The translations under genes and the position numbers were made by a program. A stretch of DNA of 7,147 bases, taken from Acidobacteriota bacterium (GTDB lineage: Bacteria; Acidobacteriota; Terriglobia; Terriglobales; Acidobacteriaceae). The stretch spans positions 1-7,147 of the forward strand of contig QIAK01000334.1 of NCBI GenBank assembly GCA_003225515.1, written 5' to 3'. The notes below the pieces were generated by a model. It was not told the origin of the DNA. It made no database searches and saw only the letters and a list, made by a program, of their open reading frames with translations. Of the stretch, positions 1-4,876 are shown piece by piece; positions within the stretch are counted from its first letter, which is position 1; every line of letters starts with the position of its first letter.

Positions 1-296
1 ACTGTTTGACTCTGGACCGAAGGCGCCGTATACGAGCCCGTAGACGAGATAATCCCGGTCGATGAATCGCCGCCGGTCACTTGATTTACCTGCCAAGTCA
101 CGTCCGTGTCCTCAGCACCTTGGACCGTGGCGGTAAATGACTGCGTGCCTCCCGCAGCCAGAGTCGCAGAAGTCGGAGAAATGGAAATTGTGATTGCAGG
201 CTGCATAATCGCCCGATTCGCGCTGCCACTACACGCGAGCATCAGGGTGAGCGAAAGAATGGCGAGAGCGAGAGGTGCTGGCCTCAGTGAAGACAA
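1..296 (-). CDS. Ig-like-domain surface lipoprotein, N-terminal part (runs off left edge)
   Basis: Probably an exported, lipid-anchored protein built from Ig-like (bacterial Ig / quasi-adhesin type) domains; its specific role is unknown. Read from the TTG at 296, it has a short N-terminus with one Arg, a hydrophobic stretch (LALAILSLTLMLAC) and a lipobox-like MLA-C with the candidate lipidated Cys at residue 22, followed by SGSAN. A beta-rich segment follows: ITISISPTSATLAAGGTQ, then SFTATVQG, VTWQVN and a G-x-Y-TAPS element, the usual look of Ig-like repeats in acidobacterial secreted proteins. The frame stays open to the edge. An ATG at 365 is in the same frame, but the -10 box of a good promoter overlaps it, whereas TTG 296 has GGAG 7 bases upstream and gives a normal-length signal peptide, so I prefer 296. 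The lipobox is not ideal (Leu at -2), so a secreted form is possible. Confidence 0.72.
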   Translation of the reverse strand, partial: MSSLRPAPLALAILSLTLMLACSGSANRAIMQPAITISISPTSATLAAGGTQSFTATVQGAEDTDVTWQVNQVTGGDSSTGIISSTGSYTAPSVQSQT

Positions 297-363
297 GTCA
301 ATTCTCCGCGCGAGCTGGGTCTGGAATAACAAGGGGGACAACAACGCCACATCTTTGGCGAGC

Positions 364-391
364 ATTTTAACAATCATCCCCGGGATGTCAA
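364..391 (-). promoter_or_regulatory. sigma70-type promoter of the minus-strand lipoprotein gene
   Basis: On the minus strand a perfect -35 box TTGACA (386-391) is followed after 16 bases by TAAAAT (364-369), five of six matches to the -10 consensus. Transcription would start near 357, leaving a leader of about 60 bases before the TTG start at 296. The -10 box overlaps the in-frame ATG at 363-365, which would then lie upstream of the transcript and could not be the start codon. Confidence 0.55.
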
Positions 392-874
392 GGGATACTC
401 ACGAATAGGTGATCTGAAGCTGCGTGTAAATAGGTCAGCAGTACTTCGATCACAGCTACAACCGGAGCGTGATCTGCGGGAACAGTTGATGTGGTCGCAC
501 CAACACCAACAACCAGAGCGGCTGTGTTGCTGGTCTTGATGTCAGTTGGGGGAACGATGGCAGTCAGTTTCGTCGCACTCACGAGAGTGGTCTCGGATGA
601 TACGGGGGAGGATCGTGTCAGTAGACGGTCTCTAAGAGATCTTGTCATGCCGAAATCGCGCAGGCCTCGTACGGGCGATTCATCGGCTGGTCGTGTGCGA
701 ACGTTGCCTGCTGACGTTTGAGGTTCCCAAAGTATGCCGATTCACACTGCTTTCTGCTAATCTCCTCCTAGCCCTGTTGTTTCTGTCTTGTGGTAAAAAT
801 AGGCTATTCAAACGGTTCAATCAGAGTTGTTGAGTCAAATTGCGCCGGAGGAGTCTCTCCGGGAAAATTGAGTT
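392..874. other. Long intergenic region between divergent genes
   Basis: About 480 bases separate the lipoprotein promoter from the cyclic-nucleotide-binding-like gene. Apart from the IPT-like remnant I find no gene: the plus-strand frames 491-721 and 642-833 encode Arg-rich or low-similarity sequences without recognisable domains. Near the right end, CCGGAG (845-850) and CTCCGG (857-862) form a 6-bp inverted repeat with a 6-base loop just before the plus-strand gene; it contains a GGAG that lies too far from the start codon to be its ribosome-binding site. No convincing promoter for the rightward gene was found. Confidence 0.5.
502..603 (-). pseudogene. Decayed IPT/TIG-like domain fragment
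   Basis: On the minus strand this stretch reads ...TTLVSATKLTAIVPPTDI followed by KTSNTAALVVGV. That matches the pattern of the C-terminal half of IPT/TIG-type repeats common in acidobacterial surface proteins (T-x-FVS-x-T-x-LTA-x-VP-x-x-x-I-x-T-x-GTA-x-V-x-V). The expected N-terminal half of the repeat (G-x-NF-x-x-G-S-x-V-x-W-N-G) is missing in this frame, and the sequence beyond the match does not resemble a domain. The surrounding open frame (388-648) has no good ribosome-binding site, signal peptide or further repeats. I read it as a remnant of a larger Ig/IPT protein, perhaps related to the adjacent minus-strand lipoprotein. The similarity is by eye; an unrelated chance reading frame remains possible. 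Confidence 0.4.
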
Positions 875-1342
875 GTGTCAATGTCGAATGCGAATCAGCA
901 GCAGGATGTGTCTGTGTTGTCCTCAGCCAAGAGCGGATTGGTCTACCTGACAGCAAATGACTGGGCTCTGATCGTGGATAAGGCGGTTCGCCGCCCGTTC
1001 AAAGCGGGCGAGCAAATTGTGCAGATGGGGAAACGAACGCACGGCGTCTATCTGCTGGTAAAGGGCACGGCATCCGTGCAGATTCAAGCGCAAGGAACCA
1101 TACTGTCGATTAGTGCAGGCGAGGTTTGCGGTGAAATTTCTTTTCTCGACGAACTTCCGGCAACGGCGAATGTTGTTGCCAATGAGAGCGTCGAGACTTA
1201 TTACCTGGATCGCCCGACGCTGCAGTCGTTGTTTGAACTCTTTCCCCATCTAGGTTCGCGCTTTTACCATTCGCTGGCGTCTATCCTTTCGCGCCGACTT
1301 CGGGAATTGATAAGTCAAGTGGCGCCCAAGCCGGCACCCTAA
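875..1342 (+). CDS. Stand-alone cyclic-nucleotide-binding-fold protein (Crp-like sensor domain without DNA-binding domain)
   Basis: A 155-residue protein made of a single cNMP-binding (Crp/Fnr-type) beta-barrel. Visible landmarks are LTANDW (25-30), the barrel entry FKAGEQIVQMG (42-52), GVYLLVKGTASV (57-68), and the phosphate-binding-cassette position GEISFLDELPATANV (86-100), followed by a C-terminal helix (SRFYHSLASILSRRLRELIS). In cAMP-binding relatives the cassette reads G-E-L-A-x-x-x-x-x-P-R-A-A; here the Arg that contacts the cyclic phosphate is replaced (P-A-T-A), so classical cAMP binding is doubtful. There is no helix-turn-helix, so it is not a complete transcription factor; it may act through protein partners or sense another ligand. 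Start: GTG 875 has GGGA 10 bases upstream, and ATG 881 two codons later is an equal alternative. The transporter gene starts 82 bases downstream on the same strand. Confidence 0.85.
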   Translation: MSMSNANQQQDVSVLSSAKSGLVYLTANDWALIVDKAVRRPFKAGEQIVQMGKRTHGVYLLVKGTASVQIQAQGTILSISAGEVCGEISFLDELPATANVVANESVETYYLDRPTLQSLFELFPHLGSRFYHSLASILSRRLRELISQVAPKPAP

Positions 1343-1424
1343 GAATTCATTCCAGAATAGAATGCTGTGCTAGCCTAAAAGCGCACCGTGCTCATGTGAT
1401 ACGAACCAGCGCGCGGAATTCTCC

Positions 1425-2213
1425 TTGTTCGCTCCCGTCAATCTCGGTCTCATCAGTCCCGCTCCTGTAAATCTGCGGCTTGCACTGCTCTCGGCCGCAG
1501 TGCTCGGATTCCGGCACGGACTTGACTATGACCACATCGCGGCCATCACCGACATCAGCAGTGTGCAGTCCAAAGCGCGCGATGCCATACGTTACGGACT
1601 CCTCTACGTGGCAGGGCACGCGACCACCGTAGCGATATTGGGCGCGGCTGCGGTCGTGTTCCGTATCGCGCTGCCGGCAGCCAGCAACCGCTGGGCGGAG
1701 CGTCTTGTGGGCATTACGTTGCTGGTGCTGGGAGTTTATGTGCTTGGAACGTTCTTTCGTCCGACGACACACAGCCACGTCCGCCCACGTACCCGTATCA
1801 CACTACTGATCAACGGGGCGTTATGGCTTTACTGGAAGGCAACCCGAATTTTTGGCGGCACACGGGTCCAGGCTCCGCAGGTCTTTAAGGACGGATACAG
1901 CACGGGCTCGACTTTTGGCGTGGGCGTAATCCACGGTCTAGGGGCGGAGACTCCGACGCAGCTTCTGCTATTCCTGATGGCAGCCAATCTGGGCGGGACG
2001 GGAGAGGGATTGTTAGGTCTGCTCATGTTCATTGTGGGGCTGATCTTTATGAACACCCTGATGTGCGCCTCGGCGGCTGGGCTCTTCTCCGCAACGTTCG
2101 CGCGGCCAAATGCTCTCCGGGCTCTGACGTTAGTTACTTCGGCGTACAGCATTGTTGTGGGATCCATATTCTTACTCGGGTCAGCAGCGAAACTGCCTTC
2201 TTTAACCGGGTGA
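1425..2213 (+). CDS. NiCoT-type nickel/cobalt transporter family protein (HoxN/NixA-like)
   Basis: An integral inner-membrane protein of 262 residues, likely importing Ni2+ or Co2+, or a related permease. All three family signatures can be recognised: RHGLDYDHI at 30-38 (family form RHAxDADHI, metal-binding His/Asp residues kept), GHATTV at 64-69, and HGLGAETPTQ at 170-179. About six hydrophobic segments are apparent. It is shorter than classical NiCoTs (roughly 330-350 residues). The loop between the second and third signatures is short, with only HSH (116-118) where many acidobacterial relatives, as I recall them, have a long His-rich stretch. Start: TTG 1425 is the only start codon after the in-frame stop at 1371-1373, with GGAA 6 bases upstream. 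It may be cotranscribed with the preceding cNMP-like gene. No urease or hydrogenase genes are in view to suggest the metal's destination. Confidence 0.85.
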   Translation: MFAPVNLGLISPAPVNLRLALLSAAVLGFRHGLDYDHIAAITDISSVQSKARDAIRYGLLYVAGHATTVAILGAAAVVFRIALPAASNRWAERLVGITLLVLGVYVLGTFFRPTTHSHVRPRTRITLLINGALWLYWKATRIFGGTRVQAPQVFKDGYSTGSTFGVGVIHGLGAETPTQLLLFLMAANLGGTGEGLLGLLMFIVGLIFMNTLMCASAAGLFSATFARPNALRALTLVTSAYSIVVGSIFLLGSAAKLPSLTG

Positions 2214-2324
2214 GCCAATGGCTGAAAGACACCAATTTGTCTAGTCTAGGACGCTGGAAGATGCTTCCGGCCAGCTTGGTTCTGCGGCCATCAATCCAAT
2301 AAGTCGCAAAAGGATGTTTCATGT

Positions 2325-2369
2325 GTGCACCAGTTTGCACTTGAGAATATGCCAGTGTTCGGCTATTCT
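2325..2369 (+). promoter_or_regulatory. Two dyad-symmetry sites upstream of the sigma54 promoter (candidate activator sites)
   Basis: GTGCA (2325-2329) and TGCAC (2336-2340) form a 5-bp inverted repeat with a 6-base spacer. Just downstream, AGAATA-T-GCC (2344-2353) and GGC-TATTCT (2361-2369) form a 9-bp dyad with one unpaired T and a 7-base centre. Relative to a start near 2440 they lie at about -115 to -70, where enhancer-binding activators of sigma54 promoters can bind. Their role is inferred from position and symmetry only; the second could also be an RNA hairpin behind the upstream transporter gene. Confidence 0.3.
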
Positions 2370-2412
2370 TCGTTAACTCTTTTGGATGTAGCGATTTGAG
2401 TGTAGTCCCAAT

Positions 2413-2429
2413 TTGGCACCCGGAGTGCA
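2413..2429 (+). promoter_or_regulatory. sigma54 (RpoN) promoter of the PEP-CTERM gene
   Basis: TTGGCACCCGGAGTGCA closely fits the sigma54 consensus YTGGCAC-N5-TTGCW: the -24 element TTGGCAC is perfect, the -12 element is GTGCA instead of TTGCA, and the invariant GG (2415-2416) and GC (2427-2428) are separated by exactly 10 bases. A start near 2440 would give a leader of about 47 bases with the strong ribosome-binding site inside it. PEP-CTERM genes in other bacteria are known to be controlled by RpoN with the PrsK/PrsR two-component system, which fits the location. Confidence 0.7.
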
Positions 2430-2475
2430 CTAGAGCAATTGGGAATTTGTTCCCACTTCTGCCCTTGCACGATTC

Positions 2476-2482
2476 AGGAGGA
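2476..2482 (+). promoter_or_regulatory. Strong ribosome-binding site that fixes the PEP-CTERM start
   Basis: AGGAGGA is a near-perfect Shine-Dalgarno sequence 4 bases before ATG 2487. It decides against the in-frame upstream ATG at 2439, which lies almost at the predicted transcription start and would put 16 non-hydrophobic residues before the signal peptide. Confidence 0.85.
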
Positions 2483-2486
2483 TCTA

Positions 2487-3101
2487 ATGAAGCGTATCTT
2501 GTGGATGGCTCTGCTGGCGCTGGCCCTGCCCCTGGCAGCATTCGCCACTAACTCGGTTGATTTCACCAATAGCGGCGGCACTTTGTCTGGCAGCAGCGCA
2601 GGAATGACCCTCAGCAGTTCTACGTTGATTGCGGTCAATGGATTGAACGGATTAGGCCTGGTGACGGGTAACGACCTGGGCAACATAACGTTCTCAACCG
2701 CAGGTTTGATCTCAGGGAATCTTCAGATGGGCGCCACCTTCGACGCCGGCGGAAGCTTCGTTATCAACGGCAGTGGCAGCAATGGGATTCCGAATGGCGC
2801 GATCTTTACGGGAAGTTTCAGCGGGCCAGTGACCTGGACCCTGATTACGCTGGCCAATGGAACCCATAACTACACGCTCTCAGGAACTGTAACTGGCACG
2901 TGGTACACCGGGGTTACGGTGGACGGAGCGACGGTACAGTTGACCATCAATACTGGAAAGGGATTCTTTGACGGATCGACTCAGATCTCCAGTGGCGACA
3001 CCAACTTCAGCGTTGCGGTTCCAGAGCCGGGCAGCCTCACTTTGCTGGGCACCGGGCTGGTCGGCCTTGCCGGAATACTGCGCCGCAGAATGAAAGCCTA
3101 G
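2487..3101 (+). CDS. PEP-CTERM sorting-domain secreted protein
   Basis: A 204-residue exported protein handled by the exosortase/PEP-CTERM system, which removes or processes the C-terminal anchor and delivers the protein to the surface or extracellular polymer. The signal peptide MKRILWMALLALALPLAAFA ends in an AFA cleavage site (residues 18-20). The mature part is rich in Gly, Ser, Thr and Asn, has no Cys, and is probably all-beta (GSFSGPVTWTL, YTLSGTVTGTW). The C-terminal 27 residues are a textbook PEP-CTERM tag: VPEPGSLTLLG, a hydrophobic segment, then a basic RRRMKA end. The function of the mature domain is unknown; I do not recognise a catalytic motif. It has its own sigma54 promoter, a strong ribosome-binding site and a terminator, so it is a single-gene unit. 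No exosortase gene is in the window. Confidence 0.93.
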   Translation: MKRILWMALLALALPLAAFATNSVDFTNSGGTLSGSSAGMTLSSSTLIAVNGLNGLGLVTGNDLGNITFSTAGLISGNLQMGATFDAGGSFVINGSGSNGIPNGAIFTGSFSGPVTWTLITLANGTHNYTLSGTVTGTWYTGVTVDGATVQLTINTGKGFFDGSTQISSGDTNFSVAVPEPGSLTLLGTGLVGLAGILRRRMKA

Positions 3102-3123
3102 TTCGTTCCGATTCCCTGAATCG

Positions 3124-3151
3124 AAGCCCCGCCAAAATGGCGGGGCTTTTT
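3124..3151 (+). terminator. Rho-independent terminator after the PEP-CTERM gene
   Basis: AAGCCCCGCC (3124-3133) and GGCGGGGCTT (3139-3148) form a perfect 10-bp GC-rich stem around the loop AAAAT, followed by a run of five T (3147-3151). It lies 22 bases after the stop codon and separates the PEP-CTERM gene from the coiled-coil/PilZ genes. The reverse strand has AA rather than a T-tract at the equivalent place (TTTT only in the loop), so it mainly acts rightward. Confidence 0.95.
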
Positions 3152-3187
3152 CTGCGCCCTAATTCCGAACCAACCTCCACCGCCGCC

Positions 3188-3220
3188 ATTACCCCGGTAA
3201 TCTGACCGAGGGGATTACCG
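3188..3220 (+). promoter_or_regulatory. Three-copy ATTACC/GGTAAT repeat, possible operator
   Basis: The hexamer ATTACC occurs at 3188-3193 and 3214-3219, with its reverse complement GGTAAT at 3196-3201 between them. This makes a tight palindrome (ATTACC-CC-GGTAAT) and a wider 8-bp perfect inverted repeat, CGGTAATC (3195-3202) with GATTACCG (3213-3220), around a 10-base spacer. The last copy directly abuts a candidate -35 box at 3221. This arrangement suits a transcription-factor operator with several half-sites, or two mutually exclusive hairpins if transcribed. No regulator is identified. Confidence 0.45.
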
Positions 3221-3248
3221 TTGACCCTTCCAGCACGGCCTCTTAAAT
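3221..3248 (+). promoter_or_regulatory. Candidate sigma70-type promoter of the coiled-coil/PilZ genes
   Basis: TTGACC (3221-3226, five of six to consensus) and TTAAAT (3243-3248, about four of six) are separated by 16 bases, immediately after the ATTACC repeat. The start would fall near 3255, leaving only about 10 bases before ATG 3266 and clipping its ribosome-binding site AGGGGG (3256-3261). That very short leader weakens the call. Confidence 0.4.
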
Positions 3249-3265
3249 TGCCAACAGGGGGTTGC

Positions 3266-3532
3266 ATGAAAGATATCCATGAGGTCCTGCGGCAGAAGCA
3301 GGCAAAATACGCCCAACTTGGCAAACAGATTGAGATGCTCCAGCAGGCAGCGGAAAAGCTGCGCGAAGTAGCACCGTTGCTGGCTGAGAACGATGACGAT
3401 GACAACGGCGTGCTGGCCGAAGTAGATGACTCCTCCCTGCAAGGGGATTCCATGGCGGCCAAGGCTGGCGCAAGTTCAGGCAGCCCGTCCTCATCCAAAG
3501 CAGCGCGTCCCACAGCTCCTCGCTGGCCGTAG
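3266..3532 (+). CDS. Small acidic coiled-coil protein of unknown function
   Basis: An 88-residue soluble protein. Residues 2-40 are a charged helix beginning MKDIHEVLRQKQAKYAQLGK, with a heptad-like hydrophobic pattern (L18, I22, L25, A29, L32), so it likely dimerises as a coiled coil. The tail from 41 is disordered: an acidic NDDDD patch, a Ser/Ala/Gly/Pro-rich part, and the end APRWP. I recall similar 'MKDI..VLR.K......L..E...L..VAPLL' proteins as frequent small hypotheticals in Acidobacteria; their function is not known to me. Start: ATG 3266 has AGGGGG 4 bases upstream; an in-frame TTG at 3221 coincides with the candidate -35 box and is rejected. The PilZ gene starts 29 bases after its stop, so the two are probably one operon and the products may interact. 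Confidence 0.75.
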   Translation: MKDIHEVLRQKQAKYAQLGKQIEMLQQAAEKLREVAPLLAENDDDDNGVLAEVDDSSLQGDSMAAKAGASSGSPSSSKAARPTAPRWP

Positions 3533-3561
3533 TCAGGCCGGCGTTGCGAACCGAAGTATTT

Positions 3562-4704
3562 ATGACACTTCAGGCATTATTGGTTTCGACCGACGACAGC
3601 GCGGCGGATGTGCTGGGCAGAGTTCTGCCCACATTCGGCATTGCCATGGACCGTTCGAGCGATCCGGAGACTACGATCGCCCGAATTCAGCAGCAGAAAT
3701 TCGAGGCGCTGATCGTCGATTTCGATAATCCGGAAATGGCGGAAGACGTACTCCGGCAAGCCAAGAAGCTAGGTTCGGAACCGTTGGGAATTGCGTTGGT
3801 GGCAGATACGGAAAAGGTGCGTGCCATTCTCAGTGGCGGGGCGCACTTCGTGCTCTACAAGCCTTTAACTGATGAAGCGGCGAAAGCCGGACTGCGCGCG
3901 GCAGCGGCTCTCTTAAACCGGGAGCGGCGGCGTGCAGTACGGATTCCGGTGCAGGCTCCGGTGGAGATCACGTTGCCTGATACTCGCAAGGCCGATGGCA
4001 TTCTTCTGGATCTATCCGAGACCGGCATGGATGTTTTGACGGCGGAGGCGCAGATACCAGGGTCGCTCCTGGCTTTTCAGTTTCAAGTGCCCGAGGGTGG
4101 TCCGAAAGTCGAGGCACACGGACAGGTTGCCTGGGCCAATTCCAATGGTCAGACCGGCGTGCATTTTCTGGATCTGACCGAGGCGACGAAGGCGGAGTTG
4201 AAGACGTGGCTACAGGCGGCAGCTAGCGCGGCAGGAGGAGCGGGTGTTGATGAGACGGTCGCGCACTGTAAGCTGACCGATCTAAGTCTGGGCGGCTGCT
4301 ACGTACAAACCGACGCGCCATTTCCAGAGCGTGCACTGGTTGATCTTTGTTTGAAAGCCGAAGAGCACGAAGTTCATACCGAAGGCATGGTGCGAGTGGC
4401 TCATCCCGGCCACGGCATGGGAGTCGAGTTCCCTTCCCGCACCCCGGAGCAGCGTGCCCAGGTGGGCAATCTGATTAGTTTTCTACGTACCTGTCCCGCA
4501 ACCATGCTGGAATTGATTATTTCTCCACGCGCGCTGGTTGCTGACATTACGCAGTTCGAGCCCGGCGATGCGAAAGCAGAGCCAACCGGCGATGAGTTGG
4601 AAGACCCGCTCCTGGAACTCCTGCGGCGGGGCACGTCTCTCCAGCAGGACGATTTCCTTTCTGAACTTCAGCATCAGCGTAGTCCCGAAGAAGCATCAGT
4701 CTAG
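3562..4704 (+). CDS. REC-PilZ-PilZ protein (receiver-like domain plus tandem PilZ domains)
   Basis: A 380-residue cytoplasmic protein, probably a c-di-GMP effector. Residues 1-117 form a receiver-like domain: acidic pair D11-D12, likely phospho-acceptor D53 (LIVDFDNPE), and K100 (YKPLT). The conserved Thr/Ser of the switch is Val80 (ALVAD), so phosphorylation signalling may be altered. The first PilZ domain (about 122-218) has both c-di-GMP-binding elements, RRAVR (123-127) and DLSETG (150-155), and ends GVHF. A second PilZ-like domain (about 234-310) has DLSLGG (240-245) and MGVEF (286-290) but no Arg-rich RxxxR, so it probably does not bind the nucleotide normally. The last 70 residues are acidic and Leu-rich (DELEDPLLELL). 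Start: ATG 3562 has GAAG 5 bases upstream and begins right at the receiver strand; the in-frame TTG at 3544 is less likely. Likely cotranscribed with the small coiled-coil gene. Confidence 0.85.
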   Translation: MTLQALLVSTDDSAADVLGRVLPTFGIAMDRSSDPETTIARIQQQKFEALIVDFDNPEMAEDVLRQAKKLGSEPLGIALVADTEKVRAILSGGAHFVLYKPLTDEAAKAGLRAAAALLNRERRRAVRIPVQAPVEITLPDTRKADGILLDLSETGMDVLTAEAQIPGSLLAFQFQVPEGGPKVEAHGQVAWANSNGQTGVHFLDLTEATKAELKTWLQAAASAAGGAGVDETVAHCKLTDLSLGGCYVQTDAPFPERALVDLCLKAEEHEVHTEGMVRVAHPGHGMGVEFPSRTPEQRAQVGNLISFLRTCPATMLELIISPRALVADITQFEPGDAKAEPTGDELEDPLLELLRRGTSLQQDDFLSELQHQRSPEEASV

Positions 4705-4876
4705 AGTTTCCCTTCCCACAATTATTTCCTGGTATTTGCGCATCCCTGCATTTGGAAAAGCCTTTCGTGATTGGTACGGTATCGAGATCCATTGCGTGGT
4801 GATTTCATCCCCGCTAAATCTGCGTTAAATAAATGGCATTAATTGTAGACTGTGTCTTCGCTCGCATTGACTCGAT

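Noticed and set aside
106..408. Plus-strand open frame of 100 codons
   Set aside because: It is antisense to the Ig-like lipoprotein, whose minus-strand frame shows a signal peptide and domain pattern; the plus frame shows no domain.
491..833. Two plus-strand open frames in the divergent intergenic region (491-721 and 642-833)
   Set aside because: No ribosome-binding site, domain or plausible composition; the first is antisense to the IPT-like remnant.
845..862. CCGGAG/CTCCGG inverted repeat before the cNMP-like gene as a terminator or riboswitch
   Set aside because: Only 6 bp with no T-tract and no larger conserved fold; kept only as a note under the intergenic region.
1346..1363. ATTCATTC/GAATAGAAT inverted repeat after the cNMP-like gene as a terminator
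   Set aside because: AT-rich, bulged, with a 2-base loop and no T-tract, so it is unlikely to terminate transcription.
2253..2275. GCTGG/CCAGC and GGAAG/CTTCC hairpins after the transporter gene as a terminator
   Set aside because: The stems compete with each other and no run of T follows; evidence is too weak.
2439..2486. Upstream ATG for the PEP-CTERM gene
   Set aside because: ATG 2487 has a near-perfect Shine-Dalgarno and starts a clean signal peptide; 2439 coincides with the predicted transcription start.
4792..4820. TTGCGT-17-TAAATC as a promoter for the GT-C-like gene
   Set aside because: Only about three of six matches in each box in an AT-rich stretch; not distinguishable from chance.
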